Part shown: positions 17,205 to 26,113 of the stretch, piece after piece
Numbering within the stretch: the stretch's first letter is position 1
Layout: each line of letters begins with the position of its first letter
Position numbers and translations under genes: made by a program
NCBI GenBank assembly: GCA_947573555.1
Contig: CANPFO010000013.1
Coordinates: forward strand, 1-32,584
Length of the DNA stretch: 32,584 nt
Reading direction: 5' to 3'
Source of the DNA: an uncultured Clostridium sp.
Lineage (GTDB): Bacteria; Bacillota; Clostridia; TANB77; CAG-508
Notes under the pieces: model-generated
What the model saw: only the letters and a program-made list of their open reading frames with translations
Database searches by the model: none
What the model was told of the DNA's origin: nothing

Positions 17205-17310
17205 AATGTCTCACAAATATGTCGAACTCTGTCAAATTTAAAAATATAGACAATTTTTGACAATAACTACTAAAAAAAGTGAGACATTTTTGGCCTGACC
17301 CTCTTGTCTC
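17183..17310. repeat. inverted repeat between porG and porD
   Basis: Two 32-base arms, 17183-17214 and 17279-17310, are reverse complements with about six mismatches. Each arm is itself a small hairpin, because GTGAGACA and TGTCTCAC pairs occur at both ends. The spacer holds a further TGTCAAA/TTTGACA pair. The left arm lies over the end of porG. The GGGAC and GACCC words link it to the repeats at 16205-16230 and 19984-20035. Transcribed, it would put a strong stem-loop between the first and second por genes. Confidence 0.75.
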
Positions 17311-17325
17311 AGAAAGGAAATAAAT

Positions 17326-17631
17326 ATGACTAACATTAATAAAAATACACCTATGGAAGATTTAAGTATAGGTGGAAATATTTATACAGCAGGAAATGCA
17401 AGGGAATTTAAAACAGGTGACTGGAGAAGTATTAGACCTGTTTGGAGTGAAGAAAAATGCAAACAATGTGGTTTGTGTTTTCCAGTTTGTCCAGATAATG
17501 CTATTCCTGTTTGTAAGGATTCTTTAAAAAGAACTGATTATAATTATGATTATTGTAAAGGATGTGGCGTATGTTCAAAAGTATGTCCATTTGCTGCAAT
17601 AGAAATGAAGGAAGAAGGTGTTAACGAATAA
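17326..17631 (+). CDS. porD: pyruvate:ferredoxin oxidoreductase, delta subunit (2[4Fe-4S] ferredoxin)
   Basis: This is the electron-transfer subunit of PorGDAB, carrying electrons from the catalytic beta subunit to external ferredoxin. The 101 residues contain two CxxCxxCxxxCP clusters, at Cys 45, 48, 51, 55 and Cys 77, 80, 83, 87, each expected to hold one [4Fe-4S]. An extra Cys63 lies between them. The N-terminal half (DWRSIRPVWSEEKC) is typical of PorD. The start follows AGAAAGGAAAT, a fair ribosome binding site. Its TAA stop overlaps the ATG of porA by one base (TAATG), indicating translational coupling. Confidence 0.94.
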   Translation: MTNINKNTPMEDLSIGGNIYTAGNAREFKTGDWRSIRPVWSEEKCKQCGLCFPVCPDNAIPVCKDSLKRTDYNYDYCKGCGVCSKVCPFAAIEMKEEGVNE

Positions 17632-18824
17632 TGAGTATTAGAGAAAGATTAAGTGGTAACGAAGCAGTTGCAACTGCTATGAAGCAAATAAATCCTGATG
17701 TTGTAGCAGCCTTCCCTATTACGCCTTCTACTGAGATTCCTCAATATTTTTCTACTTTTGTATCTAATGGTACTGTTGATACAGAATTTGTTGCAGTTGA
17801 AAGTGAGCACAGTGCTATGAGTGCTTGTATAGGAGCTGAATCTGCTGGTTCAAGAGCTATGACAGCAACATCAGCTAACGGGCTATCTTTAATGTGGGAA
17901 ATGATTTATATAGCCTCAAGTTTGAGACTTCCAATAGTACTAAATTTAGTAAATAGAGCTGTATCTGGTCCATTAAACATTCACTGTGACCATTCAGATG
18001 CAATGGGTGTTCGTGATAGCGGATGGATTATGCTATTTTCAGAAAATAATCAAGAAGCTTATGATAATAATTTAATGGCTCATCGAATTGCAGAAAATAA
18101 AAATGTTCAATTACCAATTATGATTTGCCAAGATGGGTTTATTACCTCACATTCTATCGAAAATATCGAATTAGAAGAAGATTCAGAAGTTAAAAAATTT
18201 GTTGGTGAATATAAACCAGAACATTATCTATTAAATAAAAAAGAACCAATTGCAATAGGTCCTTTAGATTTACAAGCATATTTATTTGAGCACAAAGCAC
18301 AACAAGCCGACGCAATGAAGGCATCGAAACAAGTTATATTAGATGTTTCAAAAGAATTTGAAACATGGACTGGTAGACATTATAGTTTATTTGAAGAATA
18401 TAAATTAGAAGATGCAGAAATTGCTATAGTTTGTATGAATTCAACAGCTGGTACAACCAAAGCTGTTATAAATAAATTGAGAGAACAAGGTATTAAAGCT
18501 GGATTATTAAAAATAAGAGTATTTAGACCATTTCCTGGTGAAGAAGTTGCTAAAGCTTTAAATCATCTAAAATCTATTGCTATTTTAGATAGAGCTGACT
18601 CTCTAAATGCCATAGGAGGACCTTTATTTGAAGATATAACATCAAATATGTATATTGCAGGAGTAAATGTTCCTGTTGTAAATTACATCTATGGAATTGG
18701 TGGTAGAGACACTACTGAAAAAGAATTAGAATCAGTATTCACAGATTTAATGGAAATCTCTTCAAGTGGAAAAGTTGAAAATCCTTATAGATATTTAGGA
18801 TTAAGAAGAAAGGAGGCTAAATAA
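17631..18824 (+). CDS. porA: pyruvate:ferredoxin oxidoreductase, alpha subunit
   Basis: The 397-residue alpha subunit supplies the pyrimidine-binding half of the thiamine diphosphate site and binds the keto acid. Key features are AFPITPSTEIPQYF near residues 25-38, the TATSANGLSLMWEMIYIA loop (about 83-100), and NIHCDHSDAMGVRDSGW (about 117-133). The central linker EYKPEHYLLN and a C-terminal domain with LLKIRVFRPFPGEEV and LDRADSLNAIGGPLFEDI are normal for PorA. The start overlaps the porD stop. The next gene begins two bases after its own stop. Sequence style fits pyruvate synthase more than 2-ketoisovalerate oxidoreductase. Confidence 0.95.
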   Translation: MSIRERLSGNEAVATAMKQINPDVVAAFPITPSTEIPQYFSTFVSNGTVDTEFVAVESEHSAMSACIGAESAGSRAMTATSANGLSLMWEMIYIASSLRLPIVLNLVNRAVSGPLNIHCDHSDAMGVRDSGWIMLFSENNQEAYDNNLMAHRIAENKNVQLPIMICQDGFITSHSIENIELEEDSEVKKFVGEYKPEHYLLNKKEPIAIGPLDLQAYLFEHKAQQADAMKASKQVILDVSKEFETWTGRHYSLFEEYKLEDAEIAIVCMNSTAGTTKAVINKLREQGIKAGLLKIRVFRPFPGEEVAKALNHLKSIAILDRADSLNAIGGPLFEDITSNMYIAGVNVPVVNYIYGIGGRDTTEKELESVFTDLMEISSSGKVENPYRYLGLRRKEAK

Positions 18825-18825
18825 A

Positions 18826-19779
18826 ATGGCATATAATTTAAAAGAAATAGTAGCAAATAAGCCTTCTAGATTTACAGAAGGGCATAGAATGTGTGCAGGA
18901 TGTGGTGCACCAGTAGTAGCAAGACACATTTTAAGAGCCTTAAAAGAAGATGACCATGCAGTAGTCTCAACAGCAACAGGATGTATGGAAGTATCAACAT
19001 TTATATATCCATATACCGCTTGGACAGATTCATTTGTTCATACAGCATTTGAATGTGCTGCAGCAACATTATCTGGAACAGAAGCTGCATATAAATCTTT
19101 GAAAAAACAAGGAAAAATACCAGAAAATGAACATACAAAATTTATAACATTTGGTGGAGATGGAGGAACATATGATATAGGTTTACAATCATTATCAGGT
19201 GCAATGGAAAGAGGTCATGACTTATTATATGTATGTTATGATAATGGTGCATATATGAATACTGGAATTCAACGTTCATCAGCAACACCAAAATTCTCTG
19301 ATACAACAACATCTCCAGCAGGAAAAGTTATACCAGGAAAAATGCAATCAAGGAAAGACCTAACAAAAATAATGGTAGGACATCACTTACCTTATGTTGC
19401 ACAAACAGCTGCAGTAAATAATATGAAAGACTTATATGAAAAAGCTGAAAAAGCAATTTATACTGAAGGTCCAACATTTTTAAATGTAATGGCACCATGC
19501 CCAAGAGGTTGGGGATATTCAACAGAAGATTTAATGGTTATTAACAAATTAGCAGTTGATACTTGCTATTGGCCATTATATGAAGTAATTGATGGAGTAT
19601 ATCACATTACTTATAAACCTGCAAAAAAACTTCCAATAGAAGAATTCTTGAAACCACAAAAAAGATTTAAACATATGTTTAATCCAGGAAATGAATGGAT
19701 GATTGAAGAATTCCAAAAAGAAGTTGATAAAAGATGGAAAGAATTATTAGATTTAGAAGAAATAACAAAAAGGAATTAA
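18826..19779 (+). CDS. porB: pyruvate:ferredoxin oxidoreductase, beta subunit
   Basis: The 317-residue beta subunit binds the thiamine diphosphate cofactor and a proximal [4Fe-4S] cluster. The diphosphate motif GDGGTYDIGLQSLSGAMERG begins at residue 111 and ends in the DNGAYMNTG helix start. Cys 23 and 26 (RMCAGCGAPV), Cys 53 (TGCMEV) and the Cys of APCPRGW near 224 form the usual four-ligand set. The ribosome binding site (AAAGGAGG) lies inside the end of porA. It closes the operon, followed by a stem-loop terminator about 14 bases after its stop. Confidence 0.96.
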   Translation: MAYNLKEIVANKPSRFTEGHRMCAGCGAPVVARHILRALKEDDHAVVSTATGCMEVSTFIYPYTAWTDSFVHTAFECAAATLSGTEAAYKSLKKQGKIPENEHTKFITFGGDGGTYDIGLQSLSGAMERGHDLLYVCYDNGAYMNTGIQRSSATPKFSDTTTSPAGKVIPGKMQSRKDLTKIMVGHHLPYVAQTAAVNNMKDLYEKAEKAIYTEGPTFLNVMAPCPRGWGYSTEDLMVINKLAVDTCYWPLYEVIDGVYHITYKPAKKLPIEEFLKPQKRFKHMFNPGNEWMIEEFQKEVDKRWKELLDLEEITKRN

Positions 19780-19792
19780 GGGATATTCCTTT

Positions 19793-19829
19793 AAATAGGG
19801 ACTGAGGGACACACCTTAAGTCCTTATTT
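19793..19829 (+). terminator. por operon terminator, weak
   Basis: AAATAGGGACT (19793-19803) pairs with AAGTCCTTATTT (19818-19829) with one or two mismatches, followed by CATTTT. It lies 13 bases after the porB stop. The T run is short, so termination may be partial. Confidence 0.5.
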
Positions 19830-19983
19830 CATTTTGTCCAATAAAGTAATTCTGTTTTTCTCTATTTTTACATAAGTCATAACATGAGTAAATTTTTTAG
19901 TGATATTTTAAAGATTAAAAATTAATTTATATTTATGAATTATTTTAATATTAAATCAAATTTTTGAATAAAAAAAAGTATTA

Positions 19984-20035
19984 AAGGACTGTCCCTTTAT
20001 CCCTTTTTAGAGGGATTTTAAGGAACGTCCCTTAA
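19984..20035. repeat. GGGAC/GTCCC hairpin cluster downstream of the ferredoxin gene
   Basis: Three small stems lie in a row: AAAGGACTGTCCCTTT, ATCCCTTTTTAGAGGGAT and AAGGAACGTCCCTT. The whole block is also an imperfect palindrome. On the minus strand it is followed by TACTTTTTTTTATTC at 19968-19982, so it could end the ricT-ferredoxin transcript. Similar GGGAC words flank the por block at 16205-16230. Between here and the por terminator (19830-19983) I see only AT-rich DNA. Confidence 0.6.
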
Positions 20036-20037
20036 CC

Positions 20038-21139
<1,102 letters not shown>

Positions 21140-21217
21140 GATTTTTTCCCTTCTCTCTGCTTCGCTTCGTTCATCAGCATCTCTAAACTTTTTAAATCTT
21201 CAATGCCAAATTTTTTT

Positions 21218-22112
21218 CTATTTATTAACCTCTTCCCACAAATTTAATAACATGTTATCTATACACATATCATAGTTTGTGTTTGACTTTAGTCTCCTTT
21301 TAGTTTCTTCCACTATTTGTATACAATTTGCATATTTACTTGAAGTTTTTGCTAAATTAATTAGAACTATGTTTATATAATCAAGTATATCAAATTTTTC
21401 ATCTTTAGCATTGTATATTATTTCAGACATATTCATAATATCAATTTTGTGTTTATTTTCCAAAGAATATATAATTTGTTCTATTTTTTCATAGTCTTCT
21501 TGTTTTTCTTTTAACTGAAGTGCTTTTCCTATACTTCCTTGAAAAGCCTCTAACATTATTTTGCTATTTATTTTTAACTCATAATATTGCTCTAAATATT
21601 TCTGAATTTCATTATTTGATATTTTCTCAAAATGTAATATCATACATCTTGATTTTATTGTGCTAAGGAATGAATTTTCATTTGAACCTATAAGTATTAT
21701 TGTTACAAATTCTGGTGGTTCTTCTAATGTTTTTAATAGACAATTTTGTGCCTCACCGAGTCATTTTATCACTATCATTAATTATATAAACTTTTCTATT
21801 TGATATTATTGGTTTTTCATAAACCCTATTTTGAAATTCTCTAATCTGTTCTATTTTTAGACTATTTCCATCTGGCTCTATGATATTAAAATCGGGATTA
21901 TTATTAGTATCAAATTCTATACAAGATTTACATTTATCACAATATTTATTACTATCTGTACATAGAATCATTTTTGCAAATTCTTTTGCTATTTGTTTTT
22001 TACCTATACCTTCTGTACCAAGGAATAAATAACTATGAGATATTTTATTAAGTTTAATTGAATTTTTTAAAAGCTCTTTTATTTTGTCATTACCTAAAAT
22101 ATTATTAAACAT
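21218..22112 (-). CDS. holB: DNA polymerase III delta-prime subunit, with apparent +1 frameshift
   Basis: HolB is the delta-prime subunit of the clamp loader, which places the sliding clamp at primed sites. The first frame (22112-21753) reads MFNNILGNDKIKELL, then Walker A GTEGIGKK, a Cys4 zinc element (CTDSNKYCDKCKSC) and VYIINDSDKMTR, and hits TGA at 21753-21755. The next frame resumes at once with EAQNCLLKTLEEPPEFV, then ENSFLSTIKSRCMILHF, and runs to a stop at 21218. Together they make a normal-length protein of about 297 residues with one extra base near CGG-T-GAG. The gene is normally essential, so a dead copy is unlikely to be the only one. A sequence error, a second copy elsewhere or a programmed shift are the options. 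AAAGGAGATAC precedes the start. Confidence 0.85.
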
Positions 22113-22135
22113 TGTATCTCCTTTTCAGTTTATTT

Positions 22136-22774
22136 TTATTGTACTTTACCCCATAAGTTTAAAGGCCAAATTCTAATCCAAACTTTACTTTCAATTTTTT
22201 CTAGTGGTATACATCCAAAAACTCTACAATCTGTACTATGAGCCCTATTGTCTCCCATTGCAAATACACAATTTTCTGGAACAATAAAGTCCGTAAATCC
22301 TGTACCTACAACATCTGTAACAATACCTGGTTGTAAATAATTTTCTTCTAACACTTTTCCATCAATGTAAACTTTTCCATCTTTTATTTCCACATGTTCT
22401 CCAGGTAACGCAATGACTCTTTTAATGTAACTGTCTTTATTTATTTCTAGTACATAATATGCAAATTTCTTCCATAATCCTGAAGGTGCATTTTCATATT
22501 TTGCAACTGGATTACTTTCATCTATTTCACCATATGTATATGATTTTTGAGTTGGTGCCTCAAAAGTTATTATGTCTCCTCTTTCTGGCATCTTTTTAGT
22601 TGTTCTCCCCCATCTATTAAGCCATAACCTTTGGTCTTGTACTAATGTTGGATACATAGATACCTGTTTTACTATTGTTGGTGTTCCTATATAATATCTA
22701 AATAGTAATGCTAATACTATTGCAATTACTATACAATATATCCATTCTAATAAGTCTTTTAGTTTTCCATTCAT
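22136..22774 (-). CDS. lepB: type I signal peptidase (S26 family)
   Basis: This membrane protease cuts signal peptides from exported proteins on the outer face of the membrane. It has 212 residues with one N-terminal membrane segment (about 11-29). The catalytic serine is Ser39 in KQVSMYPTLVQ and the general-base lysine is Lys118 in DSYIKRVIALPGE. The conserved MGDNRAHSTDCRVFG box lies near 182-196. A Tyr replaces the more usual Glu, Gln or Arg after SM. The start at 22774 is the only ATG near the membrane segment. It sits 23 bases upstream of holB on the same strand and just downstream of a very large palindrome. Bacteria often have several such enzymes, so the exact symbol is by family. Confidence 0.93.
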   Translation of the reverse strand: MNGKLKDLLEWIYCIVIAIVLALLFRYYIGTPTIVKQVSMYPTLVQDQRLWLNRWGRTTKKMPERGDIITFEAPTQKSYTYGEIDESNPVAKYENAPSGLWKKFAYYVLEINKDSYIKRVIALPGEHVEIKDGKVYIDGKVLEENYLQPGIVTDVVGTGFTDFIVPENCVFAMGDNRAHSTDCRVFGCIPLEKIESKVWIRIWPLNLWGKVQ

Positions 22775-22890
22775 TTGTATTTATCTCCTAATTATTATTT
22801 TAACTTTATACATTATACATTAATTTCCAAAAATTATCAATAAATATATAAAATTAGTTTAATATTTTGCTACTATTTAATATTTTTTAT

Positions 22891-23371
22891 GTTCTACCTC
22901 AATGTTAAGATAAACGTGATAAGCCTTTTTTTCATCCATATTTCCCCACCTTTTATTATATAAAATATATATGGTAATGCTTGATTGGAATGAAAAATAG
23001 AAGTTGTTATATAAGAAGTTGAGGAATGTTCACGGGAAAAAGCTATATTATATTCCTTTTTCATTTCACAACTCGGCTTCCTACATAGATTAGAAGTTCT
23101 AAATCAAATTAATCAGCGCCCTCGTGAAGCGAGATTCCCTAATTAATTTGATTAAGAACTTCTACATCTCTTTCAGGGCACATTCGTTGTTCAATTTAAA
23201 AGGAATATAATATAGCTTTTTAGCCTGAGTGAAAGAGGCTCTGGCTTCTTATATTACAACTTCTTTTTGAGTGGAATGAACAAATTACCATATATATTTT
23301 ATATAATAAAAGGTGGGGAAATATGGATAAAAAAAAGGCTTATCACGTTTATCTTAACATTGAGGTAGAAC
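22891..23371. repeat. 481-bp nested palindrome with outward-facing mini-ORFs
   Basis: The outer arms (22891-22976 and 23286-23371) are near-perfect reverse complements over about 86 bp. Matching blocks continue inward: AAGTTGTTATATAAGAAG, then GCTATATTATATTCC, then AGAAGTTCT with AATCAAATTAAT. Unmatched segments of about 30 bp lie between blocks, and a small central hairpin (CTCGTGAAGCGAG) sits near 23121-23133. Each outer arm holds TATAAT, an AGGTGGGG site and an ATG facing outwards. The left mini-ORF (22939 to 22877, minus) reads MDEKKAYHVYLNIEVEHKKY. The right one (23323-23433, plus) begins MDKKKAYHVYLNIEVEHKK and runs 36 codons into the end of the kinase gene in antisense. No transposase is inside. 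It looks like a foldback or MITE-type element. Confidence 0.85.
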
Positions 23372-23401
23372 ACAAAAAAACATTAACTATTAACAACAGT
23401 T

Positions 23402-24757
23402 CTATTTATTACTATCTTTTGTTGGAACTCTAATAACAACCTCTGTTCCTTCTCCAACCTTACTTTTTATATCTATACTTCCACCATTTTTATCTAAAAT
23501 CTCTTTTGCGATAGAAAGCCCTAAACCTGTTCCACCCATTTCTCTAGTACGAGCCTTATCTACTCTATAAAATCTCTCAAAAATTCTAGATAAATCTTCT
23601 TCTGGGATTCCTATTCCATTATCAAAAATCTTTATATATGCATCATTATAAACAAAACCCACATAAATTTTTATTTCCCCTAAGTCATTAGTATATTTAA
23701 TACTATTAGACAAAATATTCAAGACTACTCTCTCTATGTCGTCTTTATCTGCATAAACTAAAGGTACGTCAGCAGTTACAAAGCAATCAACCTTATGTCC
23801 TTTTTTCTTTATCTCTATAGCAAGTTTCTCTTGGCATTGCTTTACCAAATTTCCCAAATCAAAAGATTCCTTCTTTGTTTTCTTTTTATTACTATCATAT
23901 CTAGAAAGTGTTAACAAATCTGTTACTAATCTAGCCATTCTCCTAGATTCAGATGCAATAACATTTAGAAATTTATTTTGTGTATCTATATCATAATCAC
24001 CTTCTAAAAGAGTATCAGCATATCCCATTATAGAAGTAATTGGTGTTTTCAATTCATGTGATACATCAGCCACTAATTCTTTTTGCATATTATCTAGTTT
24101 TACATGTTCTGTTATATCTTGAATTACGGCAATAACTCCATCTGGTCTATCATCTTCATTTTTAAATGGTGCGAATAAAACTTTTACATATTTTTCATCA
24201 ACTTGAATTGTCTGTTCTGTTGAGGTCCAAGTTTCTAAATAAATTACTTTTTCCATATTAATATCTAATTTAAATTTAGCAAAAATATCTTCAAATGTAT
24301 TATCTTCTGGACTTATACTTAAAAATTTCTTTGCAGCAGGATTTATTAAAATGATTTCACCATTCATATTAAATGCAATAATTCCATCGGTCATATGCAA
24401 AAGTATAGTTTCAATTTGATTTTTTCTTGATGAAACCTCATTAAGCTTATCTTTTAGCTCTGCCCTTTCATCACCATTTATAAATTTATTTTTAGGGCAA
24501 ATTACAAATTTAGATAAAAATACAGTAATCATTATAGCTGTAATTCCAAATACTGTAATTATAATAATTATTGATGTTCTAGCATTTAAATAACTCTTTT
24601 CAACTTCTCTAACTATATTTTCAATATTATTTTCACACTTCATTATATCTTGTATTTGATTTATAGAATTCAAATATAAGAAACCTAATATTCCTAATAA
24701 TACTAAAGATATTATAACTGAAATAAAAATAATCTTAGATTTAATATTTTTATACAT
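23402..24757 (-). CDS. membrane sensor histidine kinase (PhoR/WalK-like)
   Basis: It has 451 residues with two membrane segments (about 9-30 and 61-82) and an outside loop of only about 30 residues. A PAS domain follows (about 113-222, GIIAFNMNGEIILINPAA). The phosphoacceptor is His234 in DVSHELKTPI. The ATPase domain has the N box NILSNSIKYTN (347-357), G1 DNGIGIP (379-385) and G2 GGTGLGLSI (408-416). No HAMP domain is evident. The start overlaps the end of murG by eight bases, so it is translated with the cell-wall genes. No response regulator is in the window. The short outer loop argues against a large extracellular sensor and suggests sensing within the membrane or through PAS. A link to envelope state is inferred from the operon. 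Confidence 0.9.
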   Translation of the reverse strand: MYKNIKSKIIFISVIISLVLLGILGFLYLNSINQIQDIMKCENNIENIVREVEKSYLNARTSIIIIITVFGITAIMITVFLSKFVICPKNKFINGDERAELKDKLNEVSSRKNQIETILLHMTDGIIAFNMNGEIILINPAAKKFLSISPEDNTFEDIFAKFKLDINMEKVIYLETWTSTEQTIQVDEKYVKVLFAPFKNEDDRPDGVIAVIQDITEHVKLDNMQKELVADVSHELKTPITSIMGYADTLLEGDYDIDTQNKFLNVIASESRRMARLVTDLLTLSRYDSNKKKTKKESFDLGNLVKQCQEKLAIEIKKKGHKVDCFVTADVPLVYADKDDIERVVLNILSNSIKYTNDLGEIKIYVGFVYNDAYIKIFDNGIGIPEEDLSRIFERFYRVDKARTREMGGTGLGLSIAKEILDKNGGSIDIKSKVGEGTEVVIRVPTKDSNK

Positions 24758-25880
24758 CCTTTTTCTCCTTAATTGTTTCTATAATCTCATTATATATTTT
24801 TTCTTCAACATCTGTTGTAGAAATTTTAAAAGAATTTTCTGACATTTGCTCTTCCAAAACTTTATTTAAAACAATTTCTTCAATTTGTTTATTTAATTTA
24901 TTATAAGATAGCTCATCATTTAATATTATTTTTGCTGCTCCTATATTCTCCAACACTTTAGCATTATATAATTGATGATTTCCACTAACATTAGGTAAAG
25001 GAATTAATATTGATGGTTTTCCCAAATTTGATATCTCCGTTATTGTCATAGCCCCACTTCTCGCAACAATTAAATTTGAAATATTCATTAGTTCTTCCAT
25101 ATTATATATATATGGAAGAATTTTTGCATTTTCGATATTATTAATATTAATGCTATTTTGTTCTAATTTTTCTTTTATAATATCATATTGTTTTGGTCCT
25201 GTTGCCCAAATTATTTGATAATCTTTATTTAATCTATTGTTTAATATTCCAATAATAGCCTCATTAATTTTCTGAGCACCTTGACTACCACCAAAAATCA
25301 ATACAATTGGCTTGGTTGGTTGCAATCCTATATTTTTTATTATTGATATTTTCTCATTTACATTATAGTCTATTTTAGCTATTTTTACTGGTGTACCAGT
25401 AAAAACTATTTTTTTAGCATTTTTAATTCTTTCAATAGCATCATTAAATGAAACAAGAATAGTATCTGTCTTACTTGCCAAAAACTTTACAGCCTTTCCT
25501 GGGAAAGCATTACTTTCATGTAACATAGTAGGTATTCCTAATTTATGCGCAGCAGAAATAGTTGCACCACAAATATAACCACCAGTTCCAATCACTACAT
25601 CTGGCTTAAATTCTCTTACTATTTTTTTTGCTTCACCATATCCTTTAAAAGTTTTGTACATCTTCTTTATATTATTCAAAGATATCTTTTTGCTCAAACC
25701 ATATGCCTCAATAGTTTTCAATTCAAAACCAGCTCTTGGCACCAAGTCATTTTCCAAACCTCTTGTAGTACCAATAAAAATAATCTCTGAATTTTTTTCC
25801 TTTTCTTTTATTTTATTAGCAATTGCTAGCCCAGGATTAATATGTCCCCCAGTACCAGCTGCAGCAATAATAACTTTCAT
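24750..25880 (-). CDS. murG: MurG, lipid II-forming N-acetylglucosaminyltransferase
   Basis: MurG adds N-acetylglucosamine from UDP-GlcNAc to lipid I on the inner face of the membrane. The 376 residues show the N-terminal glycine loop AAGTGGHINPGLAIA (about 7-21), the second loop GTGGYICG near 96-103 followed by MLHESNAFPGKAVKFL, the GGSQGAQKINE loop near 198-208, and ARSGAMTITEI near 273-283 before the PNVSGNHQLYNA segment. All are family signatures. AGGAGGAT precedes the ATG. The end overlaps the histidine kinase start. About 230 bases containing a palindrome separate it from ftsW upstream. Confidence 0.96.
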   Translation of the reverse strand: MKVIIAAAGTGGHINPGLAIANKIKEKEKNSEIIFIGTTRGLENDLVPRAGFELKTIEAYGLSKKISLNNIKKMYKTFKGYGEAKKIVREFKPDVVIGTGGYICGATISAAHKLGIPTMLHESNAFPGKAVKFLASKTDTILVSFNDAIERIKNAKKIVFTGTPVKIAKIDYNVNEKISIIKNIGLQPTKPIVLIFGGSQGAQKINEAIIGILNNRLNKDYQIIWATGPKQYDIIKEKLEQNSININNIENAKILPYIYNMEELMNISNLIVARSGAMTITEISNLGKPSILIPLPNVSGNHQLYNAKVLENIGAAKIILNDELSYNKLNKQIEEIVLNKVLEEQMSENSFKISTTDVEEKIYNEIIETIKEKKDV

Positions 25881-25898
25881 ATAATCCTCCTAAGATTT

Positions 25899-26113
25899 GT
25901 TACAATTCACAGCTGACTCATATTCGCTAAAGAGTTGTAATATATTATTTTTTATTCATTCCCAACTGCTAACAGTTTGTAAATAAAATTCTGTGGTGCA
26001 GTTGCTCCTCGAATTTTACTTACAAACTATAACTTGTTGGTCCCCACATACATTCATTAAAAAATAATATATTACAACTCTTTAGCAAATATAATTTAGC
26101 TGTAAATTGTAAC
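25899..26113. repeat. palindromic element between ftsW and murG
   Basis: The outer ends GTTACAATT (25899-25907) and AATTGTAAC (26105-26113) match; the right one touches the ftsW stop codon. A perfect 29-base pair follows (25926-25954 with 26058-26086). A variable segment then separates these arms from a central pair built on GTTTGTAAATAAAATTC and GAATTTTACTTACAAAC. The layered plan resembles the 481-bp palindrome but the sequence differs. Transcribed, it would place a long hairpin before murG. Confidence 0.8.

Noticed and set aside
19328..19522. Minus-strand frame within porB
   Set aside because: It is antisense to a well-conserved gene and has no ribosome binding site.
21218..22112. Codon reassignment of CGG or TGA to explain the holB break
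   Set aside because: Reading TGA or CGG differently does not restore the frame; the downstream part lies in another frame, so a base change or shift is required.
22891..23371. CRISPR array or structured riboswitch
   Set aside because: The repeats are inverted, not direct, with only two arms and no regular spacers. No known aptamer core is visible.
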